Below the pieces are notes generated by a model. That model searched no databases. It had not been told where the DNA came from and was given only the letters and a program-made list of their open reading frames with translations. A stretch of DNA of 64,000 bases. Origin: Microdochium bolleyi. Lineage: Eukaryota > Ascomycota > Sordariomycetes > Xylariales > Microdochiaceae. Made by a program: the position numbers and the translations under genes. Positions 34,582 through 47,048 of this stretch are shown here, in pieces (the stretch's first letter is position 1; each line of letters opens with the position of its first letter). The stretch lies in contig KQ964254.1 in NCBI GenBank assembly GCA_001566295.1, forward strand, positions 868,001 to 932,000. The letters are read 5' to 3'.

Positions 34582-37500
34582 TCAGATATCCGAATCAACC
34601 TGCACCATTACCTTCACCCCTTCGGCCGTGTGCACACCTGCAACCGGTACAGAGACAACCGTCACACGCGCCGTCCGATCCACAGCAACCTGGTGATCAT
34701 CCCTACTGCTCTGCGCGACCTCGACCTTCACAGTGTCCAGATTGCTGCTCGGCAGATGCCAGAAGACAAACTTGTACGTGTCTCCGATGATCTTGGTCAG
34801 GTCGCCGCCGAACCCGTTGTGCGGGGTGCTCGCGTGAAGATGCCGCGTGTACGTGGCCGTGTCGGTCCCGGGGTCGAGGCGTTTCTCCGTCGTCTGCTTG
34901 AAGGTAACCTTGGTGTACTTGTCGTTCGCGCGGGGATCGGCGAGGGCACCGATGCCTTGGCCGTCTTTTCCGGGCGCACCGACCGGCGCGCTGTCCCGAG
35001 AGATGCCGTCGTCGAGGTACATATCGTATGTCTAGAGTCGAAGAGGGAATCCATGTCAGTATGTAACATGCGAAAATATTCACCGGGCATCTTAAGTGCT
35101 TTGACGGAGACTTACATTGTCCTTGCCCGGATACACGTGGATCGTGATCGGGTTGGGATCCTGCTGGCTCGTGCTGGGGTCGGGGACGAAGTCTCGCACG
35201 GCGATCTTCGGGATGATTGCTCCTGCACAACAATCATGTTAGCAACCGCTCGCGGCAAACACACATTCCGTGTCGAGCCGGGGCCCGGAGTGAGGTGGAA
35301 ACGATTGACCTTCTCTGATATACATGGGCGTAGAGTACGGGATCTGCGCCTCGCTCTCGCTGATGTGGCAGTCATAGTGGACTCTCCGCCCACCGGGTGC
35401 ATACTGCTGCAGCGGCTGACCCAGCGGCTCGTCAGCGCGCAGGTTCATCTGGAACCAGTGGTCCGGGAACGGCAGATACACCTCGCGCACGGCCGTGCCC
35501 CCCGTCCCGCTCTCGGAGTCCAGGTGCGGCGCCACAAGCAGGTCGTTGCGCACGACGTACTGCGACCCCGTGAAGTCGCGGTTGTCCTTCGCGAAGAGCG
35601 AGCGGTCAAGCTCGTCCGTGATGGGCATGGCCCGGGCGATCGGCAGGCCCGTGAGCATGTTCTCGAACATGGCGTCGTAGAGCAGCTGCATAAGCGAGTA
35701 CCGCAGCCGGATCATGTAGCGGCACGTCGGCAGCACGGCGCGGTAGATCTCGGCCTCGCGGCCGCTGAATTGGCTCTTGTGCGCGTCGTAGTGCTGCTGG
35801 TACGCGTATGGCTCCTGGAACCACTTGCCCGGCTTGCGCTGCTCGTTGGGGCGTGAGATCCAGTTGCGCTGGCGGGTGTAGTGGTTTCTGCGACCATCAC
35901 GAGCAATATTAGCAAGAGTTTGGTTGGGGGAGGCATGGACCGAATCTGTGAAAGGAGACGTACCGGAACCAGGGGAGTAGCGAGTAAGCCGAGTACCAGC
36001 GGATCAAGAGCTCGGGGTCAGCATAGCTGTCCTGTCCCTCCGCCGCCTCAAACCCACCAACATCTGCACCAGAGATGGTCACGCCTGAAAGGCCCAAGGC
36101 GAGGACCTGAGCGACCGAGATCTTGAGGAATTGCCATGTTGACGAGTTGTCGCCCGTCCAGAGCCCCGCGAATCGGTGGCTGCCCGCGAAGCTGCCACGG
36201 CCGATGATGAAGTTGCGCCGGTTCTCGCGCCAGACGAGCTTGTCGTTCTTCGTTTGATTGTCCGCACCCTCGCCGCCATCACCGCCGCTGCTGTTGCCGT
36301 CTGTGACGAGGTGCAGGTTGTTGAGTCCGTGGTAGGTTGCTTTGTGCAGGTTGTAGCTATACAGCGCCCAGATCTCGATCGCCCGCTTCTTGGCGGCGGC
36401 GTTGGGGTCCTTGCACCAGCCGTCGGAGTCGAGGAGGAGGCGGAACGGGAGCCTGTGATGTCAATTCCATGGTCAGTCACCACGTATACTAAGCAACATC
36501 CCATTTCTTTGGGGAATACTTACGACTTCATGTCGCCATACTCCTGGGCAATGCAAGGGCCCGTCATGTCCTGCCACACGAAATCCAGACCTGCCTCGAA
36601 GAGGTCCTTGTACTGCCGCCCCCACCACTTACGCACGTCCTTGTTGTTGAGATTCGGGTAGTGTCCCGGGTGCCCGAGCTTGGCGCCGTACGAGATGCCG
36701 CCGTGGAACGGCTCGCCCGAGTTGAAGGCCTTGCCGAAGTCATAGTTGTCCCACACCTCGTAGTCGGGCCGGACACCCTGGTCATTCGGGGCCTTGAAGT
36801 AGGTGTTGCCCATCCCGAACTGCAGATAGCGCTGATCGGCGGGCCGGGGCGCGGACGGGTCGATGTCGCGCTTGTCGAGCAGGAAGTAGTTGTTCTTCAG
36901 CCCTTCGTTCAGGGGCTTGTAGTCGTCCTTGGGCGTCAAGTTGATGAACGGCGTGATGTTGGTGCTGCACTTCACGCCGAGCTTGCGGAGCTCGCTGAAC
37001 ATGGCTTCCGGAGTGGGGAAGTGGCCGTCGGCCCTGTTGATCGTAAAGGTGCGGTAGTCGTCCTGCATATCGACGTCGATGTGCATCCCGTCGAGCGGGA
37101 TCCCCGCCTTGCGATACTGGCGCACCGCGTCCATGACCATCTCCTGCGTGTCGTAGCCGTAGCAGCCCTGGTGGTTGCCCAGCACATAGCGCGGCTTGAG
37201 CTTCGGCTTGCCGACAATGGACGTGTAGAGCTGGATGACGTCCGCGATGCTGTCGCCGGCCACGAAGATTCCGGCAAAGGCGTTGAAGCGGGTCGCGACG
37301 CGCAGCTGCGAGGGGTCACTGACGCCGATGTCCACGCACACCTGCGAGTAGTTGTCGATAAAGGTCGCTACATGCGTCTGGTAGCCTGGCTGCGCGTCGA
37401 CCTCGATCCAGTAGGGCTCGGAGTGGTACAGCGGCTCGCGGTCGTCCGAGGGGCCTCTGCCGTATACGTTGTAGTATCTCATGTTGTCGAAGTCTTTATG

Positions 37501-38399
37501 CACGAAAGTTAGCTGTGGCAATTCGTTTTGTGTGATATGTGGATAGGAATGCTACCGAACTCACTGAAGTAGTTCATGTAAGTCTTGTCCTTGAACAAGT
37601 CATTGCCGCCCTGCTCGCCGAAGCCCATGTAATCCGCTGTGATCGACTTCTCCACACAGAGAACAGTGGAGTGGTCTCCATACAGCAAGCCGCGCCGCTT
37701 CGTCTTCCAGATGACTGCAGGACGGGCACCTTCGGCCTCGTTGGCGAACTGGAGACCATCAGCATTGCCAGCCTGTAACTCATCAGCCTGCGGCAGCTTC
37801 TCGGCCGGAGCGAGACCCTTAAGCACGCGGACCGCCGTGATCTGGAAGGGGTTGCGCTGGATCCAGAGCTGCAGCTCCTTGTCCTCCTTGCCATTGTCGC
37901 CCTTGACCACGGATTGCAGGATGTAGTACTCGTTGTGCTCGACAAGCTCGACCCTCCAGGAGATCTTTTCCGCTGCGTCCAGGGTCTCGATCAGATCGGT
38001 AGTCGTGTCGCGGATGATTGTGCGTCTACATGCACCCAGTCAGTACTGTGTGCCCAGACTCAATGAGTGTTGCAAATCTCATTGAAGGTGTATGGCTTAC
38101 GTGTTGTAGTCCGAGAAATCCTCGGATGTTTTGTTCTCCGGATTGAAGCGAATGCGCCACACGCGCGGTCTCAGGAACTGTACCAGCAGCAGGGACCCGT
38201 CGTTGAAACGGAAGACACGGCCATGGCTGCAGACAGGGTTCGGCCGCCCATCAGTGAGCTTCTTGTCGGCCTCACTGCACGAAATGGATTTGGGCTGTCT
38301 GATGCCGGTTGCAGATCCGTCGATCTCGCCCTCGAAGAAGTCATTGGCCTTCTTGAAGATGTAATGATCTCTGAGCTTTACCTGGCTCTCGTACTCCAT
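34582..38399 (-). CDS. GH31 alpha-1,4-glucan lyase
   Basis: Predicted exons on the minus strand are 38399-38101, 38025-37565, 37493-36524, 36452-35964, 35887-35310, 35222-35116 and 35031-34582; phase is kept at all six introns (1117 aa). Intron 2 has an alternative donor, and intron 5 uses a weak GTCAAT donor with a TGCTAAC branch. The sequence is GH31 throughout, but the catalytic region reads FVWQDMTGP (nucleophile Asp562) instead of the WxDMNE of alpha-glucosidases, and the acid is in WTGDNSSTW (Asp678). WQDMT, DVDMQDDYRTFTI, LYSYNLHKATYHGL and WFRNHYTRQR match the alpha-1,4-glucan lyases of morels and red algae. These cleave starch or glycogen by elimination and release 1,5-anhydro-D-fructose, an antioxidant/antimicrobial precursor. 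There is no signal peptide, so the protein is probably intracellular and acts on glycogen. No anhydrofructose-processing gene is seen next to it. Confidence 0.88.
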
Positions 38400-39242
38400 T
38401 CTGCGAAAATGGTGCTACTCGTGCTCTGGAACGGTATTTGGGAAAGGCAGAAGAAGAAAAAAACGATTGATCAGGAGTGAGAGTCGGTGTGCACAAGATC
38501 CGGAAGAATGCGTCGACCCTACTTATACGCTGCTGCTGATGTCAGCAATGTTACACCAGTTGGTTCCCGAGCATCCCTGCGCAGCTCAGCCAGCCTTGCA
38601 ACAATGTGGACGTGCAGGGTCCTTTGAACCGCCGCTCACAAAAGGTAGTGGTGCAGTCAGACCGAGCCGGGGGGGCACTCTGCATCGGGCATCTCCGCTG
38701 GGGAGCCGCGACAGCTTCCCGCCGGCTGACGTGCAGCCGCTGAGCTGCACTCCAACTCCTCAGCCAGGCTCGTGTTGCAATACCCGCATAAGCGGCTTCC
38801 ATCGCGAGCTCGAATGCGACCATCCCGTCAGGTCTTGCCAGTGCGGACGTTGCAATACCTGCCAAGGTACATGACATACGTCAGCTTTGCTACGCTGCCC
38901 TTGTGGCTGATTCTTCTGCCTTGGTGTTTCCGGTTGTGCAGTAGACATACTTGCCGCGATCCCTAGATTGTACTGCGAGATTTGCCTCAGTCTAATGACT
39001 GGCTCCTCCCAGAGGCCCAGCCATTCAATCACGCATGCTATATCTGCAAGATCACGCAGCAGCATCCTTCCTGCCAGGAAAAGCAAAGTGATAGAATGGA
39101 ACGATCTGCGAATTGGTTCCAGGGTTTGAGCGTAGCGTTTCACTCTCTCCGGGCAGATTCACAAAGAACAAACCCTCTATTCCTAGTGAGCCCGTCACTG
39201 GAGACGGCATTGTTGAAATGCGTATCTGGAAACTAACGAGGG
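38400..39242. other. upstream region of glucan lyase gene
   Basis: Promoter of the lyase plus the 3' flank of the NLR. A TATA-like box sits at 38521. No coding signal is seen. Confidence 0.5.
38521..38527 (-). promoter_or_regulatory. TATA-like box of glucan lyase gene
   Basis: Reads TATAAGT on the minus strand, about 122 nt upstream of the ATG at 38399. Confidence 0.4.
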
Positions 39243-42200
39243 CTACCGTTTACGTTTCTGGCCGATTGCCACGGCCCTGGTGCTTCTCCGCAGCGGAATA
39301 GAACCGTCTGAGGCACCCTGCTGAGGACCATCGGTATCCTGGGCGGTGTGCGAAGCAATACTCTGATCAGCTCCCCCCCGAGCTTCTCGTGCTAGGCTGG
39401 ACGGATGGTCAGAAGAGGTTGATATCGTGACAGAGCCAGTCGAGGAGCTTTCCTGTCTGCTTCCAGTATCTGGTAATGGATTATTGTCCTGTGCTTGTGG
39501 CACAACCGTAGTTAGTGGTATACCCCTGACTGCCGCCATCTCAGCTTCCAACTCCGAGACTTTGCCCGTGTCTCCGGCCTCCTCGTAGGCTCGTTTCAAG
39601 GACATGATGACATACAAGCGAAGAGCTTGTTCTAGGTCCGATGACCTTGCCAGATGAACCACGCTCTCCAGGAGGATGAGACCTTCTTGGACTCGGTCAG
39701 CTGCGATGTAAGCGTTGCCGAGATAGATTTGGGTGGACAGTCTGTCCGAGTTATGCGGTGGCAAGGTCACGGACCTAACTGCCAGCAGCGGCTCCAGGAT
39801 CCGGATTGTTTCACTTGGTTGCTCGTCAAGCAGATATGCGAGGGCAAGCAACTGCAGCGAGGCCAGGTGGGTCGGGTGCTCCGCTGGCAAGGTTCTCCCT
39901 CGGACCGAACACACGTGCGTGAGGATTCTCACGGCCTCTCGTGTCCTCCGACCGAGCAGGTAGGCCTGCGCAAGGTCGATCTGGACCTTAAGCACACTGC
40001 TGTGTTCTGCCGGCAAGGCCTCCTCCATCGATGGGACGATACGTGTGAGGGATTCGAGTGCCCGCGACAACCGTCCGCTGATGAGGTCGAGATGTGCGAG
40101 ATCATGCTCAGCTGCGATCCGATCCAGATGCCCCGGTGGCAGTGTATCTCTACGCACGGCAGCCACGCTCTCGAAGAGCCTTGCCGACTCCTCGGCGCGC
40201 CCGAGCTCGGCATATGTGCGGGCGAGCTGCGCCCGCGCCAGAAGCAGCATACCATTGTCCTCGGAGTGCGCCTGCTCGAAGCCCTCGACAACGGGTTCCA
40301 GCAGCTCCGCCGCGCTCGGCCACTGGCCACACTTGAAGCGTGCACAGGCCAGGTTGTACCGTGCTGTCAGCGAAGCTGGGGAATCCCGTGGGTAGAGATT
40401 GGTGACGCCGTTGCAGGCTACCATTGCCCACTTGAGGGCTTCATGATACCGGCCATCCTCCCCAAGCCACCACGAAACCTTGGCCGCAAGGGAGAATCTG
40501 GCGTCTGGCTCCTGGTTCTCGACATTGGCCAGTGTGCGTAGCGCATGAGGCATGATCGCCATGCATTCGGTGTGCTTCAGTGGCTCGTTGTCGGGCATCA
40601 GACTCCCAAGATGGACGAGAGCGAGCCCGGCTGCTGCGTTTGACAGTGCCTCGCGTGACACCCAGCTGCGGACGGCCAGGTGCACCAGACTGTGAAGATG
40701 GTAGAACTCGCCGTCGCCCTTGGTCAGTATGGCATATTGAAGGAGGGTACCAATAGTGCTTGTCAGGCACTCTGCTGAGCCGCCCACTATTGGCAGCATC
40801 GACTTTGGAATGGCCTTTGGTTCGATCCGGGACAGGAACATAAGAACTTCCACAACGAACGTGCTACGCCGATGTCGCTCGCGCCGTCCAATCTGATCCA
40901 GCGAGGCGAGCAGCGTCGTCATCACGGCGGGGTACGGCTTCTTCTGCCCATGCCATTGTCCTATGGCACTGAACTCATGGCTGAGAAGCTTGACCGCCTC
41001 TTCTTCCTGCCCCTCGAGGAGCTCGAGGTATTCTTGGATGGTTATCCGATTCTGGTGCAAATAGGCCGCAGCGTGTGTGATCGCCAGCGGCAAAGTCTCG
41101 AGGGCCATGAGAAGTCTGCGACTCTGGCTATTATCGTAGTCTGCCACCCGCGAGGTGTCCATAGATTTTTCCAAAAGCGCTCGCGCTTCAGGCATGTCCA
41201 TCATATCGAGCTGTATCAGTGCGTCGCACGGCGCGAAAAGCACGGCCGCTGCCTCAGTCTTCGTTGTGACTAGAATGATGCCGTCATCACTGTGCGGTAG
41301 GAAGCTTCCTAGACCTGCAGAGTTCGGTGTGGTTTCGAGCAGTCCAATTTCGTCTGCATTATCAAGCACCAGCAGCCATTTCCCAGCCTTTGGGTCCTTG
41401 GAAAAGAAGTCCTTCATCTGTTGCTTGGCGTCTAGATCTCTGCCCTCCACTCTTGGCAGTCCTAGCTCACGGACAATCTCCAAGCAGGATTGGTCGAAAG
41501 CCCCGCCACTGAGAGCAGATATCCAGAAGATGGAGTATTGGGGCTTGTTTGCCTTGACCCAGTAGCAAAACTGGAGGGCCACCTGAGTTTTACCAACACC
41601 ACCGAGGCCTACTAGAGCAGCGCAGCTCTCACCATGTATCGATTGCGCTTCCTCTGCGGGAAAGAAAAGTTCTCGTAACTTGGACAAAGCTGGTTCTCTC
41701 CCGGTAAATTTCCTGTTACGCGGCATTGGAATTGAGTGGCAAATTTTAACTTGGGATGAGCCTTGCCACGCCGGCAGTCAGTTCAGGCGCTTCAAATTGT
41801 TGCCAGATCGTGGCTCACTAACGCATATGCTACATACCACTGTTGTTCTCCAGCCGTGTGATGATCATTTCGTTCCCTTTCTCGACCATTTCCTCGAGGC
41901 GATTCATGATGTACATGAAATCTGCCTCATCCGAGTCGGCGAATTTGTTCAATTTCAGATGGTCCCGCGGCCGTCCATATTTTCTCATACCGGAGCCTGG
42001 GCCTAGACAGGCTGCTTCCTCCGTCACGAGAAGTACGTGGTGGTCCTGCGACAAGTTCTCAGACGTCAGTGCTCCTGGTCATGATGACGGACCAACAAAA
42101 ATAGCGCAGAATGTACCTCATAACCAGATGCCAATTGTCCTACGCCATCTCGAAGCATTCTCCTAATATTTGTGAAGTCCTGCTCGTAGACGCACAAGAT

Positions 42201-43507
42201 CATCGGTCTGGCCAAATCACTGACGCGGAGGAACGTGTCATAATCCTCCCGCAGCAGGCTGTTACCCGCCTCGAAGATTCGATAGTTGTCAACGTGCATT
42301 ACTCCCTCAGCGATACTGCTTGTGTGCTCAATGAAACTTCCATGTGAGTAGGCCTCATGTGTTCCTCGGAAGGGCGTCCCGAAGAACAGCATTCCAGTGA
42401 TGGAATCACGGAGCCTCTTATGCTCGGCATAAAGGTTTAGCTCGATGATTGTCTGTCGCCCATCCGCAGCTTGTCAGCAAGAAGAGCCGAGTAAAACGTA
42501 GAACGACTGCCGTTGCGGCACCAGACCCAGTGCTCCATATCAGCTCACCTTCATGAGAACCAGGCCGCCATAACTGTGGGCGATGAAGATGATGGGCCGG
42601 TGGCTTTCTACAAGACCCTAGTGCCAATGCTCTGTTAGCCGCGCTCGATTGAGCTTTCTTAGACTGAGTTGCGTTGAGGGAACCAACCTTTCTTTCCTGG
42701 CACAGCCCATCCAGGAGCTTATCACAGATCTGCGATGGCCGGACAAGTGCGCGGTTGGCACCCGTCGCGCCAGAGACGTAGCCGAATCGCAGCACACGAG
42801 CGTTGGGCACGCGCTTGCGGAGCATTTGTTGGTCTTCTATCCAGTTGACAGATCTGCCGTCACCGGCGTCTGCACACCACGTGTGGCGCGGATGTGCAGC
42901 CATGCCGTGGATCGCGACGATACTAGTATTGTCCACGATCAGATCAGACTGTCGGAAAGCGACGCAATTGAAATTGGCAGGATGTGGCTATGAGAAGAAA
43001 AAGGCGGGATGGACCTACTCGACTACATCGCGACCGTTGATCTGGGTGACGCCCTTCGGAGCCCCCCTGAGAGGATCGTAGACAACTCGGAGGCCAATGT
43101 ACTTCTCACTGAAAGGGAATTGGCAGCCGCAGCTCAGGGGCTGTTCACATCCATGTGTATACTGAGTCAGCTTCCCATCCACTATGCTGTGTGGGAGAGA
43201 CCAACCTCTCGCCTCTCGGGAGGCGCACTGTCTTTCGTTGCTGTCGCCATTCGTAGAGCACGCGCTCCTCGAGGGTTGAAGCGGCTTGCCTTGAAGTCAA
43301 GGCGCGAAGGTATGCGGCCAAGACGAGGCGCACAACACTATGGCTTGGAGGACGTGTGATCGGCCAGGAGCAATGATATAGAGACGGGGGAAGGAAGAAT
43401 AAAGGGCGTGATGCACACCGTCCACCCCCTTCCGAGGAAAAGGCCAAAGGCAAAGGCGGGGGCTGCTGCATATATGCCTGTAGACAGAACCAACAATGCC
43501 CCAGCAT
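39243..43507 (-). CDS. fungal NLR: alpha/beta-hydrolase, NB-ARC, TPR
   Basis: Predicted exons on the minus strand are ~43507-43206, 43108-43027, 42948-42688, 42617-42549, 42452-42117, 42057-41838 and 41749-39243, with phase kept at each junction (about 1258 aa). The first exon is uncertain: its start region is hydrophobic and Pro-rich, and another intron is possible. The N-terminal effector domain is an alpha/beta-hydrolase of the SesB/lipase-like type (SIVAIHGMAAHP; nucleophile elbow IAHSYGG; LFFGTPFRG). The NB-ARC ATPase follows: FTGRE, P-loop ALVGLGGVGKTQ, Walker B WLLVLDNAD, and LPLAITHAAAYL. The C-terminus has at least five kinesin-light-chain-like TPR units of ~42 residues, then a disordered tail ending in basic KRKR, a possible nuclear signal. 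Fungal NLRs of this plan act in nonself recognition and regulated cell death. Nearby HET genes fit that theme. Confidence 0.8.
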
Positions 43508-43867
43508 CACCCGCCAAGGCAGAGTCAGCCTTCCCACCCCTGCTCTGGGCCTCTGGCTTCATGCACAAGGCTCCCATGCTCATCTTCCCTCTATCTAGGT
43601 ATCCCTCTGCTCAGGAGTGCTGCCAGTGTCACTTTGGAAGAGATCCTGTTTCTTCAGCCCCGTGATCGACAGTGATGAGGACTTAACAGCGAAATGCTGT
43701 GCCACGCTGACGTAACATGTAGTGAATGGCCGCTTCCCATAGTCTGGTGCCGGGTACAGTATCCTGAGAGTGGCTCCCTTCCCCTCACCTATCCTGTTCT
43801 TATCCGCGACCTGGCCAGCCACCTTCCTCTGACAACATTGTAGACGGAACACTTCATCCCCTCAGCA
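43508..43867. other. divergent spacer between NLR and broken HET gene
   Basis: Upstream region of the NLR (minus strand) and of the HET relic (plus strand). An additional 5' exon of the NLR may extend into it, because a membrane-like frame is open at 43338-43583 in another phase. Confidence 0.35.
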
Positions 43868-46446
43868 ATGTCGCTCGACCCTGACTATAGTCCTCGCTCT
43901 GCCAACCTGTGCGCCCGCTGCGCAGAGCTCGACCTCGAGTCACTCATTGCCGCGCCCTGGCTGGACGCCGACACTGCCCATTATGCCTAGAGGGACCGCC
44001 CGGTCACAGACTTCGAGGCCGAGCGCTCCATCTACATCAACGACTTCTCACTCAAGAAAGTCCAAGGCCATATGAACCGCTGCCAATTGTGTTGACTGCT
44101 TGCGGAATGCGCTCGCGTGACGGGTGATGAGAGGCCGTTGAGGGCAAGCACTGTTGCATCCCGTCGAGGCTTGCCTAGACAAGACAGCCGACAGAGCCGT
44201 CCTCGTCCGCAACGCAGGCGATGAGACCAAGCCTGGTGCACAGCGGTCAGCTGTACGTTTGGTTCCGTGAGCTGAAGATGAAAGCGAAAGCCCCCCGTGC
44301 TTTATAGCCTTGCCGGAAACATAGCAAATACACCAAAGCAAGATCTTAGTCCAGCGATGGGCGAGGCGTCGAATCGTCAGAGGAAGCCCGGAATGAAAGA
44401 CAGCACTTCTGCCCATGCGGAGTCGTCACCAGTATCCCGCGGTAATGACGTGGCAGCAGCACAGCCGAACACGAGCAGCAAGGACACGAGAAAGGACGCC
44501 CCAGCCCAAGGGAAACTGCAATGATCTGCCTTGGGCTCTTGGAGAATCGACGTCTTTGGGAAAGCTTTTTTAATGGGCACCGTTCGATCATTCAGCCTCA
44601 ACCCCAAATTGAATCTGGTACGGTCCTGGTTTCAGTGCTGCGTCAAGGGGCATATACCAGAACATCTCGGAAACGGTATCTTCACGCCTCGCAACGATTC
44701 GATTACTAGGCTTGTTCAGAGCAATCAACACAGCCACCGGGAGACTGGAACCGTCGCCTCCCGACGAACCATTTGCTGCCCAGTCTCACGTCTGGGCCCT
44801 CGCGGCAAACTACGCCCGGAGCCACGGGACAGACTCAGCAGGGCCTCCAAAGCTAGGCGCCAACCTTGCGAGATGCTGCTCGTCTCGCACTAGCTATAGT
44901 TATCAATTGGCTCTGGGCTGATCGTATCTGCATTGACCAGAACAGCAACGAGGAGAAGGCTGCCCTAATCCACGTACATCAAGGATGACTTTGCGGGTGC
45001 TGGCCTTACCATCGTGGCTGCGAACGGCGACGGCGCACATACCGGACTGCCCAGCGCACCTGATACTCATCATAAAACCGAAAGAACGTTTGGTTTCGTA
45101 CTCGGCCTTGGCAAAGAGTGCAGCACAACCTTGACACCCGCGACACACAGCTTAAATACCATGAACAACGCTCCGGTGTGGCACGCACGTGGCTGGACAT
45201 TCGAAGAGTACGTGTTCTCGCGCCGCCTTCTCTATGTCTTTACATCAGAGGTCATATTCAGCTACAGCACGGGGACATACTGGGAGTCAATCGGCCAAAA
45301 CTTTGTGCCTGAGCCAGCAGGCTCGACGTGGGGAGACTCCGGGACCACACCTCCGTCCATGGCCTCTCGACTCCAAGCACGATTCAACAGCAGTGGCACA
45401 GGTTATTATGCTCTGACCCTCTTAGAATACATCCAGGCCGTGGAGGAATATACCGCGCGCGAACTCAGCGTCGAGGAGGATCGCATCGAAGCGTTTGCCG
45501 GGCTCGTCGCAGCTGCGGGTGGATCTAAACAGCACGGTGTCGCGGAGCAAGCACTGCTCAAGCACGGACACCAGTTGCCCTACTTTGAGGCGCTGCTGAC
45601 ATGGCAACACTTGCTTCAATATGATGCTGACGGGCCAAAGACTGAGCAGATCATTCGGCAGCCAATGCGTGGTCAGCCGTTTGTGCCTTCGTGAAGCTGG
45701 GCGGCTGCTGGCATGAAAGTGCACTTTCTCGACAGAGGCGGCAGCAAATGCCGGCCGGTGGCCTGGTTCGGCTTCTCCCAGTTGGGCGACATGCACATCC
45801 TCGGACTGCCCAGACCTGCCATGACCAGTGAAATGGACAGGTACTTGGGGCTCGATGAAATCCTTGACCAAAAATCATAGGCACGCATGATAAGCGCAGC
45901 TGACGAGAGCATTATTACGCCAGAAGATCCTCCACCACACAGTGAGACCCCAGAGCGGCCGCTGTTAACGAATATTCCTCGAGCTCCGGCGTATGTAGGC
46001 CGGTCTGCAGAAGACAGCCGGGCGCTCGAAGCTAGACAGAGGCCAGTGCTACAGACGGGATACACGCAACTACACGTTGTGACCTTGGTCTTCCTAGCAT
46101 ACATGTACTACTCCGCGGACAGCTCGGGGCGGCTCATCCTGCAAGAATTCGGGAACAAGGAGGATGGCTTTTCAGCCACAATTGTCGAGGAATGGTCGAT
46201 CAGCCCAACCAGCAGCAGCATGTTCAGCACACCCAGCCGTGTGATACCTACTCTCTACGAGTCGAGGAAACCAGGTCGTTTCTGCATCATAGCCGGCCTT
46301 GGGTATTTCTACATCATGGCTTTGAAGGAGGTGGAGGTGCCGTCTTCACCGTCTTCACCGTCTTCAGCCAAGCGTGCCTGGGTCACAGGGTGTGAGCGCG
46401 CTTCTGGCGACGAGACTTGGACTGTGCAGAATATCAAAGGCATCTG
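43868..46446 (+). pseudogene. broken HET-domain gene
   Basis: The recognisable HET start SANLCARCAELDLESLIA follows an ATG at 43868. A TAG interrupts the frame after about 38 codons, another stop follows after CQLC, and several frame changes come after. Recognisable downstream pieces include PFAAQSHVWA (the HET opening), LWADRICIDQNSNEEKAALI in a second frame, and from about 44990 a third-frame stretch (LTIVAANGDGAHTGLP, ARGWTFEEYVFSRRLLYVF). That stretch stays open to 45694 and covers the HET C-terminal region. Further fragments run on to 46446. The order of all pieces is that of a normal HET protein, so this is one gene decayed in place rather than unrelated frames. A short transcript of the open C-terminal part cannot be excluded. 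Confidence 0.75.
46340..46366 (+). repeat. three tandem 9-mers (CCGTCTTCA)
   Basis: Three perfect copies, in frame in the last open piece of the broken HET gene, encoding a Pro-Ser-Ser repeat. Confidence 0.9.
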
Positions 46447-47048
46447 ATCAGGCGTCGCTTCAGGAACTCATGGCCGCGGGTGGCGCTGTTTGGACATATG
46501 TCTGCATCGTGTAAAAGCAAGTCAATCGCGTGCCTGGTGGCATCAGTGGCAGTTCCCAGAACCAAGAAAGTCATGACAGACTCCTCGTGCCATCGCGCTG
46601 TTTTTCTCTTCACCAGCTCATACATTTCTATTCTTAAAATCGTGAAGCTGGATATGCTGGCACCAGAGTATCTGTTCCGGGAGACTCACCGTGAAAGTTC
46701 CTACCATGTTCTTCCTCGGAGCACGGGCCTGTCCGGACCTAGCTAGTTTTCACCGCCATGGCGACAGCTTTCTCTGCACTTTTGCGTAAACAGTGAAGAC
46801 CCCAAACGCGATTTGTGCCAGGACCACCTCCGCAGGAAGAGGCAGAGCCGTGGGAACATTGGGCCTCCGGGATCTGTACCCGATAGGCTGATCCCAGCTG
46901 TTTGCGCCAAGGCTGACAACCTGTCGCCGCTCAGCTATCCACATCTTAGCATGTTTGCTGCCTCGACCCCGCGCACGCAAAGGTCGTCAGCTCCATCACT
47001 CACGGAAACTCCCGACACATTTTCACAGCCTTCAATCGTGCGCCAGGC
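46447..47048. other. intergenic upstream of HET gene 2
   Basis: Between the HET relic and the intact HET gene on the same strand. No gene seen. Presumed promoter of HET gene 2. Confidence 0.45.

Noticed and set aside
34579..35856. 425-codon plus-strand frame, and 36661-37512 likewise
   Set aside because: Both lie antisense to glucan lyase exons and arise from GC-rich codon bias.
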